Below the pieces are notes generated by a model. It was not told where the DNA came from, did no database searches, and worked only from the letters and a program-made list of their open reading frames with translations. The translations under genes and the position numbers were made by a program. Below, one piece after another: positions 32,369-40,921 of a stretch of 64,000 nucleotides of DNA. The number at the start of each line of letters is the position of its first letter. The first letter of the stretch is position 1. The stretch spans positions 1,116,001 through 1,180,000 of the forward strand of contig NZ_JAHUWZ010000001.1 of assembly GCF_019218755.1 (NCBI RefSeq). Reading direction: 5' to 3'. This stretch comes from Acidovorax sp. sif1233 (lineage in GTDB: Bacteria > Pseudomonadota > Gammaproteobacteria > Burkholderiales > Burkholderiaceae_C).

Positions 32369-33382
32369 ATGCTTGACTTTTTGTCCAAACCCTTCAACCA
32401 GATCCCCCAGCAGCCGTTCGCGGAGCCGCCGGACCTGCTGACCCAGATCCTGCTCGGCCTGCGCCTGGACGGCGTGGAGTATGGCCGCTGCGTGCTGCAG
32501 CCGCCGTGGGCCATCGCCTTCCCAGCGCAGCGCTCGGCGCGTTTCCACTTCGTGGGCCATGGCGGAGCCTGGCTGCGCACGCCGGGTACCGACTGGCAGC
32601 GCCTGAACCCGGGCGATGCGGTGCTGCTGCCGCACGGCAGCTTCCACGTGCTGGCCAGCTCGCCCGACGTGCCGCCGGTGGACATCGATTCGCTGGCGCG
32701 CAAGCCCGTGTCCGAGAACATCTACCTGGTGGACGGCCGCGATGCGGGCCACGCGCCCCTGGGGGCCCCCGTCGCGCCACCTCCGCCGCTGGCCCCCGAC
32801 GTGCTGTTCAGCGGCGCGTTGCGCTTCAACCTCGACCCGCTGCACCCGCTGATGGCCATGATGCCGGCGGTGATGATGGCCGGCGACCTGGCCCGGCGCG
32901 ACACCACCGTGCCGGTGCTGCTCGACGCCATGGAGCGCGAGGTGGAGCAGGACCGCATGGGCGCCTGCGCGATCCTCGCGCGCCTGGCCGATGCGCTGGC
33001 CGCCAGCATCATCCGCGCCTGGGTGGAGTGCAGCTGCAACAACCCCACGGGCTGGATCGCCGCCGTGCGCTGCCCGCGCATCGGCAAGGTGATCGCCGCC
33101 ATCCACGCCGAGCCCGAGCGCGACTGGAACGTGCCGCTGCTGGCTGACCTGATGGGCGCGTCGCGCTCGAGCTTTTCCGAATCGTTCACGCGCACCATGG
33201 GCGAGAGCCCGGCGCGCTACGTGGCCAAGGTGAAGATGTCGCAGGCGCGCCGCTGGATCGCGCGCGACGGCATGCGCGTGGCCGTGGCGGCCCACCGGCT
33301 GGGCTACGAGTCGGAGGCCTCGTTCAGCCGGGCGTACAAGCGCATCATTGGCCACCCGCCGAGCACTGCGCGGGCGGAGTGA
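32369..33382 (+). CDS. AraC-family regulator with cupin N-terminal domain
   Basis: 337 residues: an N-terminal cupin_6-type sensor (FHFVGHGGAWLRTPG, RLNPGDAVLLPHGSFHVLAS) and a C-terminal AraC HTH pair (PLLADLMGASRSSFSESFTR, then LGYESEASFSRAYKRIIGHP). Members of this subgroup usually regulate the divergent transporter gene, here the MFS pump at 32294. ATG at 32369. Convergent with the second Lrp gene. Confidence 0.9.
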   Translation: MLDFLSKPFNQIPQQPFAEPPDLLTQILLGLRLDGVEYGRCVLQPPWAIAFPAQRSARFHFVGHGGAWLRTPGTDWQRLNPGDAVLLPHGSFHVLASSPDVPPVDIDSLARKPVSENIYLVDGRDAGHAPLGAPVAPPPPLAPDVLFSGALRFNLDPLHPLMAMMPAVMMAGDLARRDTTVPVLLDAMEREVEQDRMGACAILARLADALAASIIRAWVECSCNNPTGWIAAVRCPRIGKVIAAIHAEPERDWNVPLLADLMGASRSSFSESFTRTMGESPARYVAKVKMSQARRWIARDGMRVAVAAHRLGYESEASFSRAYKRIIGHPPSTARAE

Positions 33383-33394
33383 AAAAAAGGGGCC

Positions 33395-33862
33395 CTACGC
33401 CCGGGGCAGCGGCAGCGCCGTCTTGTAGCGCACTTGCTTGAGCGCGAAGCTCGAGCGGATCTTTTCCACTCCGGTGATGGGGGCGAGGCGCTCCAGGATG
33501 AAGCGCTCCAGCGCCCCGATGTCGGGCACGGCCACCCGGATCAGGTAATCGCTGTCGCCGCTCATCAGGTAGCACTCCATCACCTCGTCGTGCTCGGCGA
33601 TGCGCTGCTCGAAGTCGCCCAGCGCCTCCTTGCTCTGCGTCTTCAGGCTGATGCTGATGAACACGTTGAGCCCCAGGCCCAGGGCGGCCGCGTTGGCCAG
33701 TGCGACGTAGCGGCTGATGACGCCCGCGGCCTCCAGCGCCTTCACGCGCGCAAGGCACGGCGAGGGCGAGAGGTGCACGCGCCGCGCCAGCTCCACGTTG
33801 GACAGGGAACCGTCGGCCTGCAGCTCGGCCAGAATGCGCAAATCCAGGGTATCCAGCTTCAT
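33395..33862 (-). CDS. Lrp/AsnC-family regulator, divergent from the E1 gene
   Basis: 155 residues: HTH in LDLRILAELQADGSLSNVEL...SPSPCLARVKALEAAGVISRY and the RAM domain with the VMECYLMSGDSDYLIRV effector loop. Start at ATG 33862 (MKLDTLDLRI). It lies 101 bp from the divergent AceE-type gene, a layout like mdeR next to mdeB in Pseudomonas putida, where an Lrp-type activator controls an alpha-ketobutyrate-oxidising E1. Confidence 0.92.
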   Translation of the reverse strand: MKLDTLDLRILAELQADGSLSNVELARRVHLSPSPCLARVKALEAAGVISRYVALANAAALGLGLNVFISISLKTQSKEALGDFEQRIAEHDEVMECYLMSGDSDYLIRVAVPDIGALERFILERLAPITGVEKIRSSFALKQVRYKTALPLPRA

Positions 33863-33963
33863 GTGCTGCAGTGTAGTCTGTTGGCCGCATGAAATGCTGT
33901 GATGGGCGCTTTGGTGGGCTACAACGGCATCCCATTCGGGGCGGCAATGGCTACAGTTGCGGC

Positions 33964-36633
33964 ATGAACGCCCCCACCGCACACCACCACCTGCTCACGC
34001 CGGCATCGGCCGCACCGTTGGCCGATACGGACCCCGAAGAAACCGCCGAGTGGCGCGACGCCTTCCTGGCGCTGGTCGCCACCGAAGGCCCGGAGCGGGC
34101 GCGGCACATGCTGCAGGAACTGGTGCGCCTGGCGCGCGCGCAGCGCATCGGCTGGCAGCCGGACCTGAACACGCCGTATGTGAACACCGTGGCGGTGCAG
34201 GACCAGCCCGTCTTCCCCGGCGACCTCGCCATCGAGGAGCGCGTGGCTTCCATCGTGCGCTGGAACGCGCTGGCGATGGTGGTGCGCGCCAACCAGGCCT
34301 ATGGCGAACTGGGCGGCCACATCGCCAGCTACGCCAGCGCGGCCGATCTTTTCGAGAGCGGCTTCAACCACTTCTTCCGTGCCCGTGAGGGCCTGGGCGA
34401 AGGCCAGCACCGGGGCGACCTGGTGTTCTTCCAGCCGCACAGCGCGCCGGGCGTGTATGCGCGGGCGTTCCTCGAAGGGCGCCTGTCCGAGCAGGACCTG
34501 AAACACTACCGCCAGGAGCTCACGGCACCGGGTGCGGGCGCGCAGGGCCTGTCGAGCTACCCCCACCCCTGGCTGATGCCGGACTTCTGGCAGTTTCCCA
34601 CGGGGTCGATGGGGATCGGTCCCATCAGCAGCATCTACCACGCGCGCTTCATGCGCTACCTCACGCACCGCAACCTGCTCGACTGCTCGGCGCGCAAGGT
34701 CTGGGGCGTGTTCGGCGATGGCGAGATGGACGAGCCCGAGAGCATGAGCGCGCTGACCCTGGCCGCGCGGGAAGGCCTCGACAACCTGGTCTGGGTGGTC
34801 AACTGCAACCTGCAGCGGCTGGACGGCCCGGTGCGCGGCAACGGCCGCATCATCGACGAGCTGGAGCGCCTGTTCGCCGGTGCGGGCTGGAACGTGGTCA
34901 AGCTCGTGTGGGGCAGCGACTGGGACGGCCTGTTCGCCCGCGACCTGACCGGTGCGCTGGTGCGCACGCTCGAAGGCACGGTGGACGGCCAGATGCAGAC
35001 CTTTGCCGCCAAGGACGGGCGCTTCAACCGCGACAACTTCTTCGGCCAGAACCCCGAGCTCGCGGCCCTGGCCCAGGGCATGACGGACGAGCAGATCGAC
35101 CGCCTGAAACGCGGCGGGCACGACCTGGTGAAGATCCACGCCGCCTACGCTGCAGCCAGCGCCCATAAGGGCCAGCCCACCGTGATCCTGGCGCACACCA
35201 AGAAGGGCTACGGCATGGGCACGGCCGGCCAGGGCAAGATGACCACGCACAGCCAGAAGAAGCTCGACGAGACGGACCTCATCGAGTTCCGCAACCGCTT
35301 CAACCTGCCCCTGTCCGACGAGCAGGCCACCAGCCTCGCGTTCTTCAAGCCCGCCGAAGACAGCCCCGAGATGCGCTACCTGCGCGGCCACCGCCAGAAC
35401 CTGGGCGGCTACCTGCCGCGCCGCGAGACGGCCTGCGATGCGCTGCCCGTGCCCGCCATCGAGGGCTACGCGCAGTTCGCGCTGCAGCCGCAGGCCAAGG
35501 AGATGAGCACCACCATGGCCTTCGTGCGCATGCTGGGCAGCCTGCTCAAGGACGCCACGCTGGGCCCGCGCATCGTGCCCATCGTGGCCGACGAGGCGCG
35601 CACCTTCGGCATGGCCAACCTGTTCAAGCAGGTCGGCATCTACAGCAGCGTGGGCCAGCGCTATGCGCCCGAGGACATCGGCTCGGTGCTGAGCTACCGC
35701 GAGGCGCTGGACGGCCAGATTCTGGAAGAAGGCATCAGCGAGGCCGGCGCCATCGCCAGCTGGACGGCCGCGGCCACCAGCTACAGCGTGCACGGCCTGG
35801 CCATGCTGCCGTTCTACATCTACTACTCGATGTTCGGCTTCCAGCGCGTGGGCGACGCCATCTGGGCCGCCGCAGACCAGCGTGCGCGCGGCTTCCTGCT
35901 GGGCGCCACCTCGGGCCGCACCACGCTGGGCGGCGAGGGCCTGCAGCACCAGGACGGCTCCAGCCACCTGGTAGCCGCCACCATCCCCAACTGCAAGGCC
36001 TACGACCCGGCATACGCGGGCGAGATGGCCGTGATCATCGACGCCGGCATGCGCGAGATGGTGACCGAGCAGCGCGACGTCTTCTACTACGTGACGCTGA
36101 TGAACGAGAACTACGCCCAGCCCGACCTGCCTGCCGATGCGGCAGAAGGTGTGCTGCGAGGTTGCTATGTTTTCAGGAGCTATCCGCGCTTGATGGACGG
36201 CCGTGAAGGGCCAATTTCATCCAAAAGCGTCACCCTGATGGGCTCCGGCGCCATCCTGACCGAGGTGGTCAAGGCAGCCGAACTGCTGGCAGGCGAGGGC
36301 GTGGACGTGACCGTGCTCAGCGTGACCAGCTGGAGCGAGCTGGCCCGCGACGGCGTGGCCTGCGAACAGCGTGCGCTGCAGGGGGAGGCGCGGCCCGGCG
36401 TGGCGTGGCTGACGCAGCAACTGGCGGGCACACGCGGCCCGGTGATTGCCGCCACCGACTATGTGCGCGCCGTGCCGGAGACCGTGCGCGCGTTCGTGCC
36501 TGGAGGACGCCGATTCATGACATTGGGAACGGACGGTTTTGGGCGCAGCGATACACGGGCGGCGCTGCGGGTGTTTTTTGGGGTGGATGCGGCGGCGGTG
36601 GCGCGCGCAGCCCGGTTTGCATTGGCGGGGTAG
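33964..36633 (+). CDS. Homodimeric pyruvate dehydrogenase-type E1 (AceE/MdeB family)
   Basis: 889 residues, the length of E. coli AceE. The thiamine-diphosphate motif is GDGEMDEPES...NCNLQRLDGPVRGN; other blocks are DRLKRGGHDLVKIHAAY, the ILAHTKKGYGMG region and the C-terminal transketolase-like domain ending AALRVFFGVDA. It decarboxylates pyruvate or a close 2-oxoacid and acylates an E2 lipoyl domain. No E2 or E3 gene is adjacent, and an Lrp regulator is divergent, so this may be a second, MdeB-like E1 for 2-oxobutyrate or another amino-acid-derived 2-oxoacid. Codons about 733-755 (36160-36226) are made of the dispersed repeat, read in frame. Confidence 0.9.
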   Translation: MNAPTAHHHLLTPASAAPLADTDPEETAEWRDAFLALVATEGPERARHMLQELVRLARAQRIGWQPDLNTPYVNTVAVQDQPVFPGDLAIEERVASIVRWNALAMVVRANQAYGELGGHIASYASAADLFESGFNHFFRAREGLGEGQHRGDLVFFQPHSAPGVYARAFLEGRLSEQDLKHYRQELTAPGAGAQGLSSYPHPWLMPDFWQFPTGSMGIGPISSIYHARFMRYLTHRNLLDCSARKVWGVFGDGEMDEPESMSALTLAAREGLDNLVWVVNCNLQRLDGPVRGNGRIIDELERLFAGAGWNVVKLVWGSDWDGLFARDLTGALVRTLEGTVDGQMQTFAAKDGRFNRDNFFGQNPELAALAQGMTDEQIDRLKRGGHDLVKIHAAYAAASAHKGQPTVILAHTKKGYGMGTAGQGKMTTHSQKKLDETDLIEFRNRFNLPLSDEQATSLAFFKPAEDSPEMRYLRGHRQNLGGYLPRRETACDALPVPAIEGYAQFALQPQAKEMSTTMAFVRMLGSLLKDATLGPRIVPIVADEARTFGMANLFKQVGIYSSVGQRYAPEDIGSVLSYREALDGQILEEGISEAGAIASWTAAATSYSVHGLAMLPFYIYYSMFGFQRVGDAIWAAADQRARGFLLGATSGRTTLGGEGLQHQDGSSHLVAATIPNCKAYDPAYAGEMAVIIDAGMREMVTEQRDVFYYVTLMNENYAQPDLPADAAEGVLRGCYVFRSYPRLMDGREGPISSKSVTLMGSGAILTEVVKAAELLAGEGVDVTVLSVTSWSELARDGVACEQRALQGEARPGVAWLTQQLAGTRGPVIAATDYVRAVPETVRAFVPGGRRFMTLGTDGFGRSDTRAALRVFFGVDAAAVARAARFALAG
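36160..36226 (+). repeat. Dispersed repeat inside the AceE-type gene
   Basis: TTGCTATG, AGCTATCC, GCGCTTGATGGAC (36186-36198) and GGCCAATTTC (36209-36218) follow in the order of the intergenic copy at 13981-14036 read on its minus strand; the last two words are identical. It is translated in frame as part of the C-terminal domain. Confidence 0.7.
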
Positions 36634-36721
36634 GGTGTGTGGACGGCGCCGCCTCCTGGCCAACGCCGCTTTGTGGCGCTTTCTTCACTGGCGGCGGTGG
36701 GGCGCATGACGCGGGGAACGG

Positions 36722-37555
36722 TCATGCACTTGCCACAGCGGGCCGCTTGAAAAACGCGTCCAGCACCGGCATCAGCGCCGGAAACTCCTGCGCGAACCGG
36801 TCCCGGTTCACAAAGTAGGCCTCGCAGGCCACGGCAAAGAATTCGGACTGCGATGTGGCCCCGTAGGCGTCCAGCCAGGGGCGTTCCGCGCCGAAGCGCT
36901 CGGCCAGGATCACGCGTTCTCGGAACTGTTCGTACGCGGGCTCCCAGGCGGCCCACCAGGCTTCGTAGGCCGCGCGCCCTGTGCGCGTGCCCATGAAGCC
37001 TGCGGGCAATGGCGGGCAGCCGTTGGGCTCGCCGCTGCGCATGTCGAGCTTGTGAACGAACTCGTGCACCACCACGTTGTGGCCGCGCTCAGTGTTCTCA
37101 CGCCCGTTGGAGGCGTGTGCCCAGCTGAGCATGATGGGGCCGCGGTCCATGGCCTCGCCCAGCAGCACCTGCGTATGTTCATGCACCACACCGGCTTCGT
37201 CCACCGTCTTGCGGCGCGCCACGGCCTCGCCGGGGTGCAGCACGATGCCCACGAAATCGTCGTACCAGTCCAGCGCCCGGGCCGGGTCGCCCCAGTGCAG
37301 CAGGGGCAGGCAGGCCTGGGCCGCGATGTCGATGGCCATGGCATCGGTCACCACCAGGCCGTGCGCGCCGTGGAATTCCTTGTGGTGCAGGAAGAGGGCG
37401 CTGAGCGCGCGCAGCTTGGACTGGTCGTGCAGCGAGAGCGCCGCCAGGAACGGGTAGCGCTGCAGGGTCTGGAGCCACAGCGTGGCCGAGATGTCGGGCA
37501 CGGGGGACACGGTGGCGCGGACACGGCTCCAGAGCCGGTGGAGGAGAGGGGGCAT
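36722..37555 (-). CDS. mtfA: MtfA-family zinc peptidase
   Basis: 277 residues. The zinc site HEFVHKLDM (HExxH) and downstream Glu in SEFFAVACEAYF match MtfA, with the flanking YPFLAALSLHDQSKLR, GIVLHPGEAVA and MLSWAHASNGRE blocks. In E. coli MtfA is a cytosolic metallopeptidase that binds the Mlc repressor; here only the enzyme family can be claimed. Convergent with the E1 gene and 36 bp upstream of nothing else in its direction but following lpxH. Confidence 0.9.
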   Translation of the reverse strand: MPPLLHRLWSRVRATVSPVPDISATLWLQTLQRYPFLAALSLHDQSKLRALSALFLHHKEFHGAHGLVVTDAMAIDIAAQACLPLLHWGDPARALDWYDDFVGIVLHPGEAVARRKTVDEAGVVHEHTQVLLGEAMDRGPIMLSWAHASNGRENTERGHNVVVHEFVHKLDMRSGEPNGCPPLPAGFMGTRTGRAAYEAWWAAWEPAYEQFRERVILAERFGAERPWLDAYGATSQSEFFAVACEAYFVNRDRFAQEFPALMPVLDAFFKRPAVASA

Positions 37556-37591
37556 GGCGATCAGGCGGCGGGAGGTGAAGCCCCGCGCAGT

Positions 37592-38377
37592 TCAGGATCG
37601 CTGGTACTTGGGGGCCAGGGGCAGCCGTTCCAAGCCCGCGCGGGACAAACGCAGTATTTCCGCGCGGGGCGGCAATGCGGCCGCGTCCCAGTCGCTGAGC
37701 ACCACACGCCGCAAGCCGGGGGCCAGTGCGTGGTCGGCGGGACGGTGGGTGTGGCCGTGAATGAGCGTATGTGCCTGGGCCGCCTGCAGCCAGGCGATGG
37801 CAGCCGGGCCGTCCACGTCGGCATAGATGGCGCCCGATTGTTTGCGCGCCTCGCTCTCCTGGCGGATGCCGCGTGCCTGCGCGCGGCGCGTCGCCAGGGG
37901 CTGCGCCAGAAACTGCTGCTGCCACCCGGCACTGCGGGCCTGCACGCGAAAGCGCTGGTAGTCCACATCGTCCAGGCACAGCAGGTCGCCATGGCTCAGC
38001 ACGAAGCGCTGGCCGTCAAACACCAGGACCGTCGGGTCCGCCAGGCCGGTGATGCCACACTGCGCAAGGAACGCAGGGCCCGCCAGGAAGTCGCGGTTGC
38101 CGTGCATGAAGTACACGGGCAGGCGCTGCGACGCCGCGCGCAGGGCCGCGCAGCCCTGGGCCTCGAAGCTGCCGGTTTCGCCGATGGCGTCGTCCCCCAC
38201 CCAGACCTCGAACAGATCGCCCAGGATGAAGAGGGCATCCGCTTCGGTGCCGGCCAGGTAGTCCTGCCAGGCGGCCACGGTGGCAGGCTCGCTGGCCTGC
38301 AGGTGCAGGTCGGAAATGAAATCGACCGTGCGCCAGTGCGCGGGAGCGGCAAGCTCCTCGAACCGGGGCACGGTCAT
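37592..38377 (-). CDS. lpxH: UDP-2,3-diacylglucosamine diphosphatase
   Basis: 261 residues of the calcineurin-like phosphoesterase LpxH: FISDLHLQ (DxH), LGDLFEVWVGDD (GDxxD), YFMHGNRDFL (GNRD), VLSHGDLLCLDD and HTLIHGHTHRPADH (GHTH). It cleaves UDP-2,3-diacyl-glucosamine to lipid X in lipid A synthesis at the inner membrane. Start ATG 38377; a GTG two codons upstream is also open. Lies in a leftward run ppiA-ppiB-lpxH-mtfA. Confidence 0.94.
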   Translation of the reverse strand: MTVPRFEELAAPAHWRTVDFISDLHLQASEPATVAAWQDYLAGTEADALFILGDLFEVWVGDDAIGETGSFEAQGCAALRAASQRLPVYFMHGNRDFLAGPAFLAQCGITGLADPTVLVFDGQRFVLSHGDLLCLDDVDYQRFRVQARSAGWQQQFLAQPLATRRAQARGIRQESEARKQSGAIYADVDGPAAIAWLQAAQAHTLIHGHTHRPADHALAPGLRRVVLSDWDAAALPPRAEILRLSRAGLERLPLAPKYQRS

Positions 38378-38410
38378 CGTCACGGAGACGGAGGTCAGAT
38401 CAACGCGAGA

Positions 38411-38917
38411 TCAGAGTGCGACAGCCTTCTCGATGATCACGTCTTCCTTCGGCACATCGTCGTGGAAGCCCTTGCGGCCCGTCTTCACGGCCTTGATCTT
38501 GTCGACCACGTCGGCGCCGCCAACCACCTTGCCGAACACGGCATAGCCCCAGCCCTGGGCCGAGGGGGCGGTGTGGTTCAGGAAGCCGTTGTCGGCCACG
38601 TTGATGAAGAACTGGGCGGTGGCCGAGTGCGGGTCGCTGGTGCGGGCCATGGCCACGGTGTAGTTGGCGTTCTTCAGGCCGTTGTTGGCTTCGTTCTCGA
38701 TGGGCGCGTCGGTGCCCTTTTGTGTCATGCCGGGCTCGAAGCCGCCGCCTTGCACCATGAAGCCGGGGATCACACGGTGGAAGATGGTGTTGTTGTAGTG
38801 GCCCTTGTTCACGTAGGCCAGGAAGTTCTCGACCGACTTGGGCGCCTTGGCGGCGTCGAGTTCGAGGGTGATGACGCCGTAGCCGGCGATGTGCAGTTCG
38901 ACTTGGGGGTTGCTCAT
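38411..38917 (-). CDS. ppiB: Cytoplasmic cyclophilin-type peptidyl-prolyl isomerase
   Basis: 168 residues, no signal peptide: the catalytic [15 protein letters not shown] (Arg, Phe), [16 protein letters not shown] and [20 protein letters not shown] are complete. Catalyses cis-trans isomerisation of Xaa-Pro bonds. It is 36 bp after the exported paralogue at 38954. Confidence 0.95.
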   Translation of the reverse strand: MSNPQVELHIAGYGVITLELDAAKAPKSVENFLAYVNKGHYNNTIFHRVIPGFMVQGGGFEPGMTQKGTDAPIENEANNGLKNANYTVAMARTSDPHSATAQFFINVADNGFLNHTAPSAQGWGYAVFGKVVGGADVVDKIKAVKTGRKGFHDDVPKEDVIIEKAVAL

Positions 38918-38953
38918 GGCAAGGGTTCTTTCAATCAGTCAATCAAAAATGGG

Positions 38954-39535
38954 TTACTTCACCAGGGTGGCGGAGTTGATGGTGACGGGGGCGGTGGGCA
39001 CGTTCTGGTGCGGGCCCTTGTTGCCGGTGGCCACGGCCTTGATCTTGTCGACCACCTCGGTGCCGCTCACCACCTTGCCGAACACGGCATAGCCATGGCC
39101 GTCGGGGCTGGGAGCATTGAGCATCGCGTTGTCCTTCACGTTGATGAAGAACTGCGACGTGGCCGAGTTGGGGTTGCCCGTGCGCGCCATGGCGATGGTG
39201 TAGTTGTCGTTCTTGAGGCCGTTGCCGGCTTCCAGCGGAATCGGGGCCTTGGTGGGCTTGGGAATCAGGTCGGCGGTGTAGCCGCCGCCCTGGATCATGA
39301 AACCATCGATCACGCGGTGGAACACGGTGCCGTCATAGGTCTTGTCCTTGACGTAGCCCAGGAAGTTTTCCACTGTCTTGGGCGCCTTGGCCGGGTCGAG
39401 TTGCACCACGATGTCGCCCATCGAGGTGGACAGCTTGACCTTGGGGGCGTCTTGCGCCTGTACGGACGCTACTGAAAAAATAGCTGTCAGCGCAATGCTG
39501 GCAAGCGCCAGGGTCGAATTTCTTCTGGAAATCAT
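38954..39535 (-). CDS. Periplasmic cyclophilin-type peptidyl-prolyl isomerase
   Basis: 193 residues, the PpiA-like exported paralogue of the next gene: signal peptide [20 protein letters not shown] ending VQA-QD, then [29 protein letters not shown] and [26 protein letters not shown] lies 9 bases before the ATG, and the start overlaps the stop of the L,D-transpeptidase gene (ATGA). The signal peptide codons coincide with a copy of the dispersed repeat (39466-39528), which apparently supplied the export signal. Confidence 0.93.
   Translation of the reverse strand: MISRRNSTLALASIALTAIFSVASVQAQDAPKVKLSTSMGDIVVQLDPAKAPKTVENFLGYVKDKTYDGTVFHRVIDGFMIQGGGYTADLIPKPTKAPIPLEAGNGLKNDNYTIAMARTGNPNSATSQFFINVKDNAMLNAPSPDGHGYAVFGKVVSGTEVVDKIKAVATGNKGPHQNVPTAPVTINSATLVK
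39466..39528 (+). repeat. Dispersed repeat forming a signal peptide
   Basis: ACGCTACTGAAAAAATAGC, then TGTCAGCGC, GGCAAGCGCCAG and CGAATTTCTT reproduce the block order of the dispersed repeat. It is read in the opposite direction as codons 3-23 of the periplasmic cyclophilin. Confidence 0.6.
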
Positions 39536-40827
39536 CCAATCACTCCTTCGAAAAATATCTGCCATTGTTGGCCCCGCCGCGCCCAGTACTGGCGCTTGAC
39601 GGGGCCCGTGCGGGCGCCTGCGGCGACTTCGCCGAACGTTACCACCATGGTGTCGGCGGAATCTGTCCAGCGCAGGTAAGACTTGTCCTTGAGGTGTAGT
39701 TCCCTGCCCCGCAATGCGCGGGTCTCGGCCTGGAGCACCTGGGACCACTCTTGCAGCGGTTTCTTGCGGTAGCTCTGGAAGTCCGGCGCGTAGAAACCCA
39801 TCAGGCGGCTCATGTCGCCCTCGGTCTTGGCGCTGCGCCAGGCGTTGAGCACCGCGTCGAAGGATTTGCGGTCCGCCTGTACCGCGTGCGGTGCCACCCA
39901 CTGCAGCTGGCGCGCGATGACCACGGGCGTGGAGCGGGGCTCCACCGTGCGCAGGATGCGTTCGAGGTCGGGATTGGCCAGCACCAGGCAGCCATCGGTG
40001 GCCAGGGGCGCGCGGGCAAACTGGTCGGGCGGCGTGCCGTGCAGCCAGATGCCGCCACCGGTCTTGCCCCGGCTCTGGTCCAGGGGGTTGGGGTAGTTGA
40101 TGGGCAGCGCGCCCGCGCCGTAGAAGTCCTTGAGCGTGGCGGGGTCCAGCCGGCTGGTGATGAAGTAGACGCCCAGCGGGGTGCGCTGGTCGCCTTCCAG
40201 GTTCTTCTCGATGCCCAGCTTGCCGACCGAAGCGTAGTAGTCGGCGACCAGCTGCAGGCCCTTGGGGGTGTTCTCGAACAGGTACAGGCGCGAACGCGAG
40301 GCATCCACCGCGATGGCATGGCGGGAGCGGGGCGAGAGCTCCAGGAACTGCGCCGGGATGCTGTGCGCCGGGGGGCGGCTGCGCTGGGCATCCACGCGCT
40401 GGCGCGATTCGTTGCGCAGCTCTTCCAGCGTGGCAGCCGTCTGGATGCTGCGGGCCGAATCGGGCTCGGGCACATCGCCCAGGCGGCGGATCGGCCGCGT
40501 GCGCGCCATCAGCAGGTCGCCCACCACCAGTTGCGCCAGCTGGAAGTTGGGATAGTCGCGCGCCAGGGCCTCGGCCTGCGCCAGCGCTTCGCGGTGGCGG
40601 CCCTCGGCGATGAGCTGGTACACCCCCATGAGGCGCGCCTCCGCCTGTCCATCGCGCAGGGCGGGTGCCGTGGAGCCCGCGGCTTGCATGGGCCGGGCCG
40701 AGGTGGCGGCCGCCGCGCCCCGGGACTTGGCGCTCTGGGGCAGCACCGGGGCTGCGTGCAGGAGCGCCGCCAGGCAAAGGGCGCCCGCCACGGCCGGGCG
40801 GCTTCGTGCGGACAACGCCACAAGCAT
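39532..40827 (-). CDS. L,D-transpeptidase (YkuD) with NTF2-like C-terminal domain
   Basis: 431 residues. Export signal [20 protein letters not shown], a TPR-like region ([20 protein letters not shown]), then a YkuD domain: [22 protein letters not shown] and [14 protein letters not shown], which holds the His and catalytic Cys (HGxxx..SxGC-like, here TDGC). The C-terminal about 110 residues form a SnoaL/NTF2-like domain also present in the next gene. Predicted periplasmic 3-3 cross-linking or outer-membrane-anchoring enzyme. Overlaps the cyclophilin start by 4 bases. Confidence 0.88.
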   Translation of the reverse strand: MLVALSARSRPAVAGALCLAALLHAAPVLPQSAKSRGAAAATSARPMQAAGSTAPALRDGQAEARLMGVYQLIAEGRHREALAQAEALARDYPNFQLAQLVVGDLLMARTRPIRRLGDVPEPDSARSIQTAATLEELRNESRQRVDAQRSRPPAHSIPAQFLELSPRSRHAIAVDASRSRLYLFENTPKGLQLVADYYASVGKLGIEKNLEGDQRTPLGVYFITSRLDPATLKDFYGAGALPINYPNPLDQSRGKTGGGIWLHGTPPDQFARAPLATDGCLVLANPDLERILRTVEPRSTPVVIARQLQWVAPHAVQADRKSFDAVLNAWRSAKTEGDMSRLMGFYAPDFQSYRKKPLQEWSQVLQAETRALRGRELHLKDKSYLRWTDSADTMVVTFGEVAAGARTGPVKRQYWARRGQQWQIFFEGVIG

Positions 40828-40921
40828 GTGCGAAATCGTTTCAGGTCAGGTCAGGGCAGGGAGGCAGAAACAGCGCGCGCCGCCGCCATCGCAGGGCCGG
40901 CTGCGCCGCGCTTCGTCACGG

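Noticed and set aside
33919-35967. 682-codon minus-strand ORF
   Set aside because: Antisense to the AceE-type gene, without signature or ribosome-binding site.
37052-39475. 807-codon plus-strand ORF
   Set aside because: Antisense to mtfA, lpxH, ppiB and the periplasmic cyclophilin, all with intact motifs; its Val/His/Gly-rich repeats mirror the two cyclophilin genes.
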